From NCBI RefSeq assembly GCF_002198115.1, contig NZ_NGNR01000001.1:1105332-1169331 (forward strand): a stretch of 64,000 nt of DNA, read 5' to 3'. A program made the translations under genes and the position numbers. How positions within the stretch are numbered: the stretch's first letter is position 1; each line of letters starts with the position of its first letter. Of the stretch, positions 26,274 through 34,476 are shown piece after piece. The notes under the pieces were generated by a model that was not told the DNA's origin, did no database searches, and saw only the letters and a list, made by a program, of their open reading frames with translations. The DNA is from Robiginitalea sediminis. Its GTDB lineage: Bacteria > Bacteroidota > Bacteroidia > Flavobacteriales > Flavobacteriaceae.

Positions 26274-29200
26274 TTATGGGTTCTCCGGCAGGTCCGGGGT
26301 ACTGTCTACCTGCGTCTGCGTGCCGTCCGTGGCGGTGGTGAGCGTATCCACCGCAGCACTGTCTGCCGATGTATCCGGGGCCGCTTCTTCCACCTCTTCC
26401 AGGGAATCCAGCAGGCTGCGCTGCCCAAAGATGGCAAAGCGGTCGAACTGGGCGTTGAACACCTCCGTCTCGGTTTCTACCAGGGTTTCGTCCTTATTCG
26501 CGATAAGGATGTCCGTAAGGCGCTTGAAGGCCTCGAGGTTGTCCAGGATTTCCTCTGCCCGGTCGTATTGCTCGTCCAGGGGCATGCCGGCATAGTAATC
26601 CAAACGGTCCAGGTATATCCCCTTTAGTTTCCGGTACAAAGCGCGCGCTTTGTCGGTTTCCCCCACCTTGTAATACCCGTCCGCGAACGGTTCCACAAAG
26701 GTGTAGAAGTCGTAGAATTCCACCGGCATCTGTGTCATGGCCAGGTCGATGATTTCCCGGGCACGGTCTATCTCATTTTCGGCGATGAGGGCTTCCACCA
26801 GGCGGGCCAGGTTGGCGCGCATGGAAAGCCCCTGGGAACGGGTTTGCGGGTCGTGGTAAATATCCGGACTTCCGGAATTCCCCCATTCCAGGCCCATCAC
26901 CACGTCATACATCAGGTCGGTATCGATGCGCCCGAGTTCAAAGCCGTTGCGGTTTTCGGTGCGGATGGGGACCAGTTTGTAGGCCATGCCGTCCAGCTGG
27001 AGGTACTCCTTCATCCAGATATACTCGGCCCGGTCAAAACTGCCGCCCGAGAAATAGATGGGCCGCTTCCAGTCGTTATTGGCCAGGATATCCAGCATCA
27101 GGATGCGGTGTTTGGGCAATACCCCGGGCAGGTCGATGTCGATGTAATCCACAATAAGGGCAGAGTCCTTTTCCTTAACCAGGCCGGAGGCCAGCACATT
27201 TTCCTTGTTGACGGGCACCCGGATTTTGTTGGTAGGGTAGAAGACGGTTTCCAAAGTGCTTTCCGGATATTCGGCCAGGTCTGCCCCGATGCGCTGCAGG
27301 TAAGAGCGTATTTTGGTTTCGGGCCTGTCGCTCCCGATCCAGTCCATAAAGTCGCGGATGTCCCAGCGGTTCTCGGTCAGCGGCTGGTGGTAGATTACAT
27401 CCCGGTTCCCATACCGGTAAAGCTCGTGCGTGAGTTGGGAGGGGATGGGCTCACTTTCGTAAGCCTTGCGTTTCATCTGGTCTACATACCAGTCGGTGGC
27501 GAAGAGGCTGGTGCAGATCACCCGTACGTCCGTCCTGTAATTTTCGATCTCCTGGACATACCACAGCGGGAAGGTGTCGTTGTCCCCAATGGTGAAGAGC
27601 ATGGCCCCGGCATCTTCCTGGCAACTGTCCAGGTAGGCCATGGCGGCAGCCCTGGCCGTGTACCGCCCGGAGCGGTCGTGGTCGTCCCAGTTCTGGTAGG
27701 CCATAACCCCGGGCACAGCCAGCAGGCATACCAGGGAAATGACAGGAGCCCAGATCTTGGGAGTGAGCCATTTTCGGAATTCCTCGAAAAGGGCCACCAC
27801 GCCCATGCCTATCCAGATAGCGAACACATAGAAGGACCCAACCAGCGAATAGTCGCGCTCGCGCGGCTGAAAAATATAGGGGTTCGTGTAAAACTGGATG
27901 GCAATTCCGGTGAACAGAAAGAAGACAAAGAGGACCCAGAACTGTTTTGGGTTGCGCCCCAGTTGAAAGACCAGCCCGATGATGCCCAGCAGCAGGGGCA
28001 GGAAGAAGTACGTATTGCGCCCCTTGTTGTCCAGCAGGTCCTGCGGGAGGTTTTCCTGGGTGCCCCGGAAAAGGGAATCGACAAAGGGGATCCCGCTTAT
28101 CCATTCCCCATTGCCGTTGTAGCGCCCTTGTTTATCGTCCTGCTTCCCGACAAAATTCCACATGAAATAGCGCCAGTACATATAGCCGAACTGGAAGCGA
28201 AGCATATAATCCAGATTCTGGCCAAAAGAGGGTGGCTGCACCTCCAGGTAGTCGCCGAAGCGGTTCAGGAACCCGATGTACTGTTCCTCGTCCAGCTCGC
28301 CGGATGCCAGGCCTGCGCGCAATTGCTGGGCGGCGGCCCGCAGCTCTGCGTTACTTTCGGTAAGCCTGAAATCCAGCGGCCCGAAGTAGCGCATATAATT
28401 CTCTGCGTGCTGGTCGCTCCACATGCGCGGCAGCAGCCCCACGTGGTCCGGGTTGGGGCCGGGCAGGGCCTCCTTGTAATGGTTAACGATGACGTATTTG
28501 CCTGTAATTGTGTCCTTCTCATACTTGGGCTTGTCGTCCCGGTTTTCACCTGGGGAGGCAAAGCGGTCGGAGTAATACGCGCCGTAGAACGGACTGTCCA
28601 CCCCGGGGTATTGCTCCCGGTTGTAATAGGCCAGCAGGGCCCGGGCATCGGCCGGGTTATTCTCGTTGATCACCACATTGGCGTTGGCCCGGATGGGCAG
28701 CATCAGCCAGGAGGAGAACCCCAGGAACATAAACAGGCCGCACAGGATCAGCGTATTGGCGCGGAGGTAGTTGTTTTTTCGGGTATAGCGCAAACCGAAA
28801 TAAAAGGCCCCGGCAAAAAGCAGGCCCATGATGAGAGTCCCCGAATTAAAAGGGAGCCCCACGTCGTTGATAAAGAACACCTCGCTCCAGCCAAATAGTT
28901 TCAGGACATAGGTGAGCGAGAATTTGTAGACCAGGATGAGGACCCCGACCACGGCCGCATTGGCCAGGATAAAATTGGTGACATTGACTGTTTTATACTT
29001 CTTGAAGAAATACAACAACCCGATAGAGGGGATCGCCAGGAATCCCATAAACTGTATCCCGAAGGTGAGCCCTACAATAAAGGCGATCAGCACCAGGTAG
29101 CGGTTCCCCCTGGGGTCGTCCAGGTTATCCGTCCATTTAAGCCCAAGCCAAAGCAGCAGGGACATAATCAGGCTGGCCATGGCGTATACTTCGGTTTCCA

Positions 29201-29624
29201 CAGCGTTAAACCAGAAACTGTCCGAAAAGGCCAGGCTAAGGCACCCCACCAGGCCGCTGCCGAGCAGGGCTATGGCCTGGGCATTGCTTAGCTCCTCCCA
29301 ACCGGTGAGCTTTCGCGTAAGGTTGGTAATAGTCCAGAACATAAACAGCAGGGCAAAGGCAGAGGACACCCCCGACATCAGGTTTACCAGGAAGGCCACA
29401 TTTTCGGGCCCGGGGGCAAACATGGCAAAAAAGGCGCCCATCATCTGCAAAAGGGGAGCCCCCGGGGGGTGGGCCACCTGTAATTTGGCCGATGTGGCGA
29501 TGTATTCCCCCGCATCCCAGAAGCTGCCGGTGGGTTCGGTGGTGATGAAATAGACGAGGAATGTAATGGTGAATACCAACCACCCGCCAAGGGTGTTCCA
29601 CTTGCGGAAATTATTCGCGAACAT
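26274..29624 (-). CDS. DUF2723 family membrane protein (GT-C-like)
   Basis: A 1116-residue inner-membrane protein. The N-terminal two thirds carry ten or more membrane helices; the first extracytoplasmic loop contains FWDAGEYIATSAKL with acidic Asp37 and Glu40, where GT-C glycosyltransferases keep catalytic or metal-binding acids. A large soluble C-terminal part (from about 680) includes helical repeats and ends in an acidic, Ala/Thr-rich tail. The family (DUF2723) is widespread in Bacteroidota and related to protein O-mannosyltransferases, so a role in glycosylation of exported proteins or polysaccharides is plausible but unproven. It is monocistronic. Confidence 0.85.
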   Translation of the reverse strand: MFANNFRKWNTLGGWLVFTITFLVYFITTEPTGSFWDAGEYIATSAKLQVAHPPGAPLLQMMGAFFAMFAPGPENVAFLVNLMSGVSSAFALLFMFWTITNLTRKLTGWEELSNAQAIALLGSGLVGCLSLAFSDSFWFNAVETEVYAMASLIMSLLLWLGLKWTDNLDDPRGNRYLVLIAFIVGLTFGIQFMGFLAIPSIGLLYFFKKYKTVNVTNFILANAAVVGVLILVYKFSLTYVLKLFGWSEVFFINDVGLPFNSGTLIMGLLFAGAFYFGLRYTRKNNYLRANTLILCGLFMFLGFSSWLMLPIRANANVVINENNPADARALLAYYNREQYPGVDSPFYGAYYSDRFASPGENRDDKPKYEKDTITGKYVIVNHYKEALPGPNPDHVGLLPRMWSDQHAENYMRYFGPLDFRLTESNAELRAAAQQLRAGLASGELDEEQYIGFLNRFGDYLEVQPPSFGQNLDYMLRFQFGYMYWRYFMWNFVGKQDDKQGRYNGNGEWISGIPFVDSLFRGTQENLPQDLLDNKGRNTYFFLPLLLGIIGLVFQLGRNPKQFWVLFVFFLFTGIAIQFYTNPYIFQPRERDYSLVGSFYVFAIWIGMGVVALFEEFRKWLTPKIWAPVISLVCLLAVPGVMAYQNWDDHDRSGRYTARAAAMAYLDSCQEDAGAMLFTIGDNDTFPLWYVQEIENYRTDVRVICTSLFATDWYVDQMKRKAYESEPIPSQLTHELYRYGNRDVIYHQPLTENRWDIRDFMDWIGSDRPETKIRSYLQRIGADLAEYPESTLETVFYPTNKIRVPVNKENVLASGLVKEKDSALIVDYIDIDLPGVLPKHRILMLDILANNDWKRPIYFSGGSFDRAEYIWMKEYLQLDGMAYKLVPIRTENRNGFELGRIDTDLMYDVVMGLEWGNSGSPDIYHDPQTRSQGLSMRANLARLVEALIAENEIDRAREIIDLAMTQMPVEFYDFYTFVEPFADGYYKVGETDKARALYRKLKGIYLDRLDYYAGMPLDEQYDRAEEILDNLEAFKRLTDILIANKDETLVETETEVFNAQFDRFAIFGQRSLLDSLEEVEEAAPDTSADSAAVDTLTTATDGTQTQVDSTPDLPENP

Positions 29625-29743
29625 GTGCGCTGCTTTATCGGACTTGGGGCGAATTTAGTAAATAACCCCCATTCGGACCGGGTTCCTTGGAAAGCTTTAA
29701 CACCGGGGGCCTTTTCCCTTTTTCCGAAATGCCCATTTTTTGT

Positions 29744-29773
29744 TTGGCGTAATAAAACTTTGTTTTAAATTTG
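29744..29773 (+). promoter_or_regulatory. Promoter of tRNA-Gln
   Basis: TTG (29744-29746) and TAAATTTG (29766-29773) are separated by 19 bp, an exact Bacteroidota promoter pattern. The mature tRNA begins 16 bp after the -7 box, so transcription should start just ahead of it. Confidence 0.75.
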
Positions 29774-29788
29774 CCGCTCTTAAGGCGC

Positions 29789-29860
29789 TGGCCCATGGTG
29801 TAATTGGCAACACTACTGATTTTGGTTCAGTCATTCTAGGTTCGAGTCCTAGTGGGCCAA
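29789..29860 (+). tRNA. tRNA-Gln (anticodon TTG)
   Basis: A 72-nt cloverleaf. The acceptor arms are TGGCCCA (29789-29795) and TGGGCCA (29853-29859), with discriminator A at 29860. The anticodon stem is ACTGA/TCAGT (29815-29819 with 29827-29831); the loop TTTTGGT gives anticodon TTG at 29822-29824. The T arm contains GGTTCGAGTCC. CCA is not encoded. It has its own promoter and terminator, so it is a one-gene unit. Confidence 0.96.
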
Positions 29861-29861
29861 C

Positions 29862-29892
29862 AAAAAACCCGAGCAGATGCTCGGGTTTTTTT
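29862..29892 (+). terminator. Terminator of tRNA-Gln
   Basis: Stem CCCGAGC / GCTCGGG with loop AGAT (29868-29885), followed by seven T (29886-29892) and preceded by six A. It starts directly after the tRNA. Confidence 0.92.
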
Positions 29893-30038
29893 ATTTCCTG
29901 AAGTTTCCAGGTCTGCACAACTACAGGTACATGCTTAGGTCTTCCTGTAGAGGGGTTTTCCATAGGCTACCTAAAAAAAAGGCGGGCATGAAAGGAGTGT
30001 GCAGGTCCGGAGGCTAGATTGTGGATGGGAGTGGGGGG

Positions 30039-30389
30039 TTATGCCCCGGCTTCAAAATGGTAGTAGGTAATTGCCATCCCTTCCGAGGCTTTTTTCAGCT
30101 CTTCCGAAGGCGTACCGCATGCCTGCAGGCTGAGCTCGGAAATAGTGAGGAGTTGCCCCAGCATGGGCCCCACATTTTCCATGTGCTGCAGTACTGCCGC
30201 CGAATCCCGGTAGATTTCACGCACCAGGCATTCGGATAGCTCCTCGTTGTAAAACCAGTCGTACCGCAGACAGCCTGCTCCCAGTTCTTTTTCCTGCACA
30301 GCTGCAATCATCTGAGCGGCTATTTTCTTGAAAGGTTCCATTTGCCCGGGCTTAATACGGAACCGGGCTGTGGCGTCTAGTTGTTTCAT
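30039..30389 (-). CDS. Putative quinol / antibiotic biosynthesis monooxygenase (ABM) family protein
   Basis: A 116-residue cytoplasmic protein with the small ferredoxin-like ABM fold: it starts LDATARFRIKPGQMEPFKKIAAQMI, continues with GCLRYDWFYNEE and LVREIYRDSAAVLQHMENVG. These match the usual layout in which a short sheet and helices repeat around a pocket for a quinone-like or small aromatic substrate. There are no cofactor-binding motifs, as is normal for the family. It stands alone between tRNA-Gln and the nucleoside hydrolase; 178 bp to its left (29861-30038) hold only the tRNA terminator. The substrate is unknown. Confidence 0.7.
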   Translation of the reverse strand: MKQLDATARFRIKPGQMEPFKKIAAQMIAAVQEKELGAGCLRYDWFYNEELSECLVREIYRDSAAVLQHMENVGPMLGQLLTISELSLQACGTPSEELKKASEGMAITYYHFEAGA

Positions 30390-30637
30390 GGCTAAGGTTT
30401 TGTCGATGTGCGAATTAAGATAGGCAATTCAGGTTTGCTATACTGCGATTTACGTGTGCTCTTTCGGGTTTTTTCGCACTAAGCCCGGGTTTTGAAAGGA
30501 AATTGCAGGCAGTTAGGCTATCTTTTGTTCGGGGATATGGGGGTACCCCAAATAAAAATGCGGTATTCTGCCATTTTGCAGTGCCGCTGCCATGACTTAT
30601 TTTAGAAATCACCTAACAACCAGCAAATAGAACCCAG

Positions 30638-31519
30638 ATGACCCGTTTTTATCTCTGCTTACTGCTCTTTGTTTTCTGTTCCCTTACCCTCACAGCCCAA
30701 AGATCTGTTATTGTGGATGCCGATACCGGGAACGAGGTGGATGACCTCTACGCACTGGTGCGCATCCTGATGGATCCTTCGGTTGAGGTAAGTGCCTTAT
30801 GTGCCGCCCACTGGCAGACCAGCCATTGGAGCGTGCCGAACTCTATGGAGAACAGCCATCGCCTCAATCAGCAATTATTGGGGGAAATGGGCATCTCAGT
30901 ACCTACCTTAAGGGGAGGTGAAGCCCGCATGTACGATTGGGGGGACCGCGCCCGCCACTCTGCGGCATCCTATGAAATCATCCGGCAGGCAACCGAACGG
31001 GATTCAGTGGAAATCCTGGTGCTTGGGGCATTAACCAATGTGGCTTCTGCTGTTTTTATCTCCCCTGAAATTGCGCCCAAGCTCCGGATATACTGGTTGG
31101 GTACTACTATGGATTTCGAGTCGGGTATATTGAAACGCAACGACTTCAATGCCCTTATGGACCCCTATGCTTTGGATTTCCTGTTGGACTCCGATGCTCA
31201 AATGCAAATCATGCCCATTAATACGGCACAGGCAATGGAGATCAGGCAAGACGTTTTAAAAAGGGAAACCGGGTCTCACCCATTAGGGGCATATTTATTA
31301 AGGCGGTGGGAGGACCATTTGGATGGTTCCCGCAATTCCAGGACATTATGGGACCTGGCTTTGGTGGCTGCATTTCTGAGGCCTGAAGTGGCTACTCTGG
31401 AGGTGGTCAGGACTTCTAGGGATAGCGGAGACCGTCCTATTCGGTTTTATAGCACAATAAACACAGAAGAGATTTACCGGGATTTTTTTGAGCGTTTGCT
31501 CATGTACCAAAGGCCTTAG
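30638..31519 (+). CDS. Inosine/uridine-preferring nucleoside hydrolase family, exported
   Basis: A 293-residue protein with an N-terminal signal peptide (ending LTLTAQ) and the nucleoside hydrolase calcium site near the mature N-terminus: VDADTGNEVDDLYALV, a DxDxxxxxDD variant. A second conserved part is ILVLGALTNVASAV. Enzymes of this group cleave the N-glycosidic bond of nucleosides; an exported form would release ribose and base in the periplasm. It has visibly lower GC than the surrounding housekeeping genes, which may mark later acquisition. It converges on the next minus-strand gene with a 7-bp gap. Substrate preference is unknown. Confidence 0.85.
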   Translation: MTRFYLCLLLFVFCSLTLTAQRSVIVDADTGNEVDDLYALVRILMDPSVEVSALCAAHWQTSHWSVPNSMENSHRLNQQLLGEMGISVPTLRGGEARMYDWGDRARHSAASYEIIRQATERDSVEILVLGALTNVASAVFISPEIAPKLRIYWLGTTMDFESGILKRNDFNALMDPYALDFLLDSDAQMQIMPINTAQAMEIRQDVLKRETGSHPLGAYLLRRWEDHLDGSRNSRTLWDLALVAAFLRPEVATLEVVRTSRDSGDRPIRFYSTINTEEIYRDFFERLLMYQRP

Positions 31520-31526
31520 ACGATAC

Positions 31527-32012
31527 TTACCTATCCGAAAACCGGAGCTCGGCCACCCGCTTAAGGACTTTCTCGTCCAGTTTTTTACTCTGGGCATCCA
31601 TCATATCCGGGCTAACCACCCATTGCATGAAGTCGATCAGCGGTACCCGGGTCATGACCCCGCCCTGGATTTCGGTAATGAGGGTTTCGTCCCTGGAGTG
31701 CGCCAGTAATACGGAATCCAGTTGGTAGTATTGCTGGCGGGCAAGAGCCCAGAAGGAATAGGCGCGCACCACCGCGTTCTCGTGCTGGCAGAGCTCCAGG
31801 AGTTCGGCCTCGGTGGCCTGTTCACAAAGCAATTGGAAGTTCTGGTATTGGGCTGTAGCCTCCCCACTGAACCCTACATAGGGTCCGTGCACCTGGTTTA
31901 CGGCAGCCAGGGAATCCGCCAGGGAAGGTATCGCCCCCCCGGTGGCGCCTCCAACTTCCTGGCCCCAGGCACTTAAGGGTATGAGTATAAGAAAGGTCAG
32001 CAGGTACTTCAT
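31527..32012 (-). CDS. Exported hypothetical protein
   Basis: A 161-residue protein from the ATG at 32012, which gives a clean signal peptide (MKYLLTFLILIPLSAWGQ). The mature part is helical and contains a segment (CEQATEAELLELCQHENAVVRAYSFWAL region) that looks like one or two HEAT-type repeats. An in-frame ATG at 32309 would add 99 residues of no recognisable type that overlap the neighbouring gene, so it is rejected. No function can be assigned. It is 56 bp downstream of another hypothetical gene on the same strand. Confidence 0.65.
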   Translation of the reverse strand: MKYLLTFLILIPLSAWGQEVGGATGGAIPSLADSLAAVNQVHGPYVGFSGEATAQYQNFQLLCEQATEAELLELCQHENAVVRAYSFWALARQQYYQLDSVLLAHSRDETLITEIQGGVMTRVPLIDFMQWVVSPDMMDAQSKKLDEKVLKRVAELRFSDR

Positions 32013-32068
32013 TTCAAAAAGCAATACCAAATACAAAGGTAGTACGGAAAGCCCCGTATTGCCAAATT

Positions 32069-32500
32069 TCAACTCTTTGGCGGTGGGGATGGGAAGACCC
32101 AAAACCGGAGCAGCAATTGTCCGATAAGGGAATAGGCCACCCCGGCAGAGAGGATGACCGGCATCAATTCCCAGTCTGCAGCCATACAAACTACGAGGGT
32201 TGCAAGGGCTGCAATCCCATGAACGGCCTGCAAAATAAACCCTGTCGAGGGCTTTTTTCGAAACCGGAAATACACGAAGAGCATAAGGCTCCATGCAGGC
32301 AGGGAACAAACAGCTGCAATTAGGAGGAACGCCAGCATTTGTTCGGGCAAGGTATCGATAAGCGGGATGTTGTCAATGCCCGGTAACCGGCGGGTCAACG
32401 CAAAAAGAAGCGGTGCCGTCACACTGCCCGATACCAGCGTTACAACCCAGGTAAAGAGCAGGCGGCGCAGAGTTGAGCGTTTGGAATGGATTACGGTCAT
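32069..32500 (-). CDS. Hypothetical four-helix membrane protein
   Basis: A 143-residue protein with a basic N-terminus (SKRSTLRRLL) and about four membrane helices (near 13-36, 54-77, 87-105, 112-131). I recognise no motif. It lies between an exported hypothetical gene and a cation/proton antiporter on the same strand; the 66-bp gap to the antiporter gene and 56-bp gap on the other side would allow co-transcription. Confidence 0.6.
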   Translation of the reverse strand: MTVIHSKRSTLRRLLFTWVVTLVSGSVTAPLLFALTRRLPGIDNIPLIDTLPEQMLAFLLIAAVCSLPAWSLMLFVYFRFRKKPSTGFILQAVHGIAALATLVVCMAADWELMPVILSAGVAYSLIGQLLLRFWVFPSPPPKS

Positions 32501-32566
32501 ACGGGTTGTCAGTTGGAATACGATTTCTAAACCTTTATAAAACCCCCGATTCTCAAAATTCTCACA

Positions 32567-33817
32567 TCACTCCTCCTCATACGCCTCATCCCGCAATTCG
32601 TATTGCGCATCTATTTCTTCCAGCAGGGTGGTCATTTTCTTCTTGTCCCGAACCATTGCCCAGGTCATGATCAGGCTGGTGGCGATGATGATAAACAAAA
32701 GGATGCCCGGCTCAAAACCCGGGGCCTGGGCCTCTGCGGGGATGGCGTAAAACAGCAGGACGGTAATCAGCCCCCGGGGGGCAATAAACAACTGGGGCCG
32801 GATATCGCTCCCGAAGACCACCCGCAGCAAGGCAAAACGGATCAGATATATGGAAGCGATAATCAGGATACTCACCAGCCAAACCTTAAGGCTTAGCAGG
32901 GACGAAAGCACAATGGTCATCCCGAATACCACAAAAAAAAAGGTCCGCACTACAAAGGCGCTTTCCAGGGTGATGATATGCAGTTCATGGTAGATCTGTT
33001 TGGCGCGCTCCTGGTTGAGGTAACGGCGTAGGGGGCCTGCAAAGAACAGCTTCATATTGGCGATTACCAGGCCAAAGACCAGGATGATGATCAGAGAGGA
33101 GAGGTGTAGCTTTTTCCCGATAGCGTAGAGCAGGAGCAACACCGCAATAAGCAGGAATTGTTTGGCCTGTGTTTTGATCCCCTGGAAAATGAGGATGAGC
33201 ACATAACTTACGGCAACAGCCAGTACCACCGTGAGCGCCAGGGTCCCCGCAAAGCCTGCCGGGCCTATTGCCTCGGCAGGGTTCAGCTGGCCGGCCAGGA
33301 AGTAGAACAATACAATCCCGGCGATGTCCGAAAAGGTACTTTCGTAAATGTGGAATTCCTTTTTGGCTTCCTCCAGGGCGCCTACGCTGGGGATGATAAT
33401 GGCGCTGGAGAGAATGGAGAGGGGGGTAGCGTAGAGCCAGGCCGAGGTGCTGTCCATACCGGGGATCAGCCCCTGCAGGATAAGGGCGGCTACCCAGGCC
33501 GAGGCCAGCAAGCCCGCCAGGGCTACCGAAAGCGACTTGAGGATGGGCCAGATTTTATTCCGTTTGAGTTCCAGTTCCAGTGCGGCCTCCAGTACGATCA
33601 TAATAAGGCCCACTATCCCCAGGACCTCCAGGGCCGGAAAAAGGTCCGGGAGTTCGGAGACAAAGGCCCGGGCTGCGTATTGCAGGATGATCCCGAGGGC
33701 GATCAGCATGAGCACCGAAGGGATGTTGGTTTTCCTCGACAGGGTATTGAACCAGAAGGACAGGATCAGGATCAGGGCACCTTCTATAATCAGGTTGTAG
33801 GAGGAAAAGAGTTCCAT
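32567..33817 (-). CDS. Cation:proton antiporter (CPA family)
   Basis: A 416-residue inner-membrane protein with 12-13 predicted helices, typical of Na+/H+ or K+/H+ exchangers of the monovalent cation/proton antiporter superfamily. Segments seen in the family include SSAIIIPSVGALEE, the transport-core ESTFSDIAGIVLFYFLAG with Asp in the middle helix, and ARGLITVLL-like APRGLITVLLFYAIP near the end. The C-terminus is short and acidic with no RCK or TrkA regulatory domain. It should take part in pH and sodium tolerance, in keeping with a marine lifestyle; the ion is not determinable here. Confidence 0.85.
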   Translation of the reverse strand: MELFSSYNLIIEGALILILSFWFNTLSRKTNIPSVLMLIALGIILQYAARAFVSELPDLFPALEVLGIVGLIMIVLEAALELELKRNKIWPILKSLSVALAGLLASAWVAALILQGLIPGMDSTSAWLYATPLSILSSAIIIPSVGALEEAKKEFHIYESTFSDIAGIVLFYFLAGQLNPAEAIGPAGFAGTLALTVVLAVAVSYVLILIFQGIKTQAKQFLLIAVLLLLYAIGKKLHLSSLIIILVFGLVIANMKLFFAGPLRRYLNQERAKQIYHELHIITLESAFVVRTFFFVVFGMTIVLSSLLSLKVWLVSILIIASIYLIRFALLRVVFGSDIRPQLFIAPRGLITVLLFYAIPAEAQAPGFEPGILLFIIIATSLIMTWAMVRDKKKMTTLLEEIDAQYELRDEAYEEE

Positions 33818-33884
33818 GGGCAGGGCTTTGCCCTAAAGGTAGCGGAATTCGGCCGACTGTGCTTTTAAATTACGCCCCCGCCCA

Positions 33885-33915
33885 TTGGTAAATCACGAAA
33901 AAAGTAATATCTTTG
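33885..33915 (+). promoter_or_regulatory. Promoter of rimP-nusA-infB
   Basis: TTG (33885-33887) and TATCTTTG (33908-33915) are separated by 20 bp, a full Bacteroidota promoter match. It lies 73 bp before the rimP start codon, with a terminator-like hairpin between. Confidence 0.7.
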
Positions 33916-33943
33916 CAGCACTTATCGAAGCATTGCCACAGAT

Positions 33944-33970
33944 GAGGGGACCTAAAGTCCCCTCTTTTAT
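33944..33970 (+). terminator. Leader terminator / attenuator before rimP
   Basis: Perfect 8-bp stem GAGGGGAC / GTCCCCTC with loop CTAAA (33944-33964), followed directly by TTTTATT. It stands inside the short untranslated leader, after the promoter at 33885-33915 and 18 bp before the rimP start. No gene ends upstream on this strand, so it is best read as an attenuator rather than a gene terminator. In E. coli the equivalent operon is controlled by NusA through leader terminators. Confidence 0.6.
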
Positions 33971-33988
33971 TAGCGGTCATTTAAGACG

Positions 33989-34462
33989 ATGGAGGACAAC
34001 AGGTTGCAACAACGCGTAAGCGCTTTGCTGGAGGAAGCCCTTGCCGGGCGGCCAGACCTTTTCCTGATCGAATTAAAGGTGGGTGCGGACCAGAGTATCC
34101 GGATTACCTTAGATGGGGATTCGGGCATTAGCCTGCAGGATTGCATGGATGTGAGCCGGGCCGTGGAACACCAGTTGGACCGGGATGCATTCGATTTTTC
34201 GCTGGAAGTGGGTTCGGCAGGGGCAACAGCCCCGCTCTTGCTTCCGCGGCAGTATAAGAAGCATATGGGCCGGAAGCTGGAAGTTCACCATGGAGGCCAG
34301 GAGATAAAAGGCACCCTGGTGGCAGCAGACGACCAACACATAACCCTGGACTGGAAGGTCCGGGAGCCCAAGCCGGTTGGCAAGGGGAAGCATACCGTTC
34401 GGAAAGAGGCGGTAATCCCGTATTCCGAAATTGAACAGGCAAAAGTTGTTTTAACGTTTTAA
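33989..34462 (+). CDS. rimP: Ribosome maturation factor RimP
   Basis: Assists maturation of the 30S subunit. The 157 residues show the two-domain RimP layout: an N-terminal alpha/beta domain ending in the conserved SLQDCMDVSRAVEHQLD, then a linker EVGSAGATAPLLLPRQYKKHMGRKLEV, where most homologues read EVSSPGLDRPL, and a C-terminal SH3-like domain ending IEQAKVVLTF. The altered linker (SAGATAPL) is a small departure from the consensus. First gene of rimP-nusA-infB, 14 bp ahead of nusA. Confidence 0.95.
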   Translation: MEDNRLQQRVSALLEEALAGRPDLFLIELKVGADQSIRITLDGDSGISLQDCMDVSRAVEHQLDRDAFDFSLEVGSAGATAPLLLPRQYKKHMGRKLEVHHGGQEIKGTLVAADDQHITLDWKVREPKPVGKGKHTVRKEAVIPYSEIEQAKVVLTF

Positions 34463-34476
34463 CGGCAGACCGAGTA

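Noticed and set aside
26844-28898. 684-codon plus-strand frame opposite the DUF2723 gene
   Set aside because: Long antisense frames are expected here because GC-rich third positions avoid stops; the minus-strand DUF2723 protein has clear family features and this one has none.
29697-29963. 88-codon minus-strand frame across tRNA-Gln
   Set aside because: It is the antisense translation of the tRNA and its terminator, a known annotation artefact; the tRNA, its promoter and terminator explain the sequence.
30540-30549. GGGGTACCCC palindrome
   Set aside because: Isolated 10-bp palindrome in a gene-free gap without other promoter or operator context; too little to call.
30415-30612. 65-codon minus-strand frame upstream of the monooxygenase
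   Set aside because: No domain, no conserved pattern, and it fills the region where the promoters of two divergent genes must lie.
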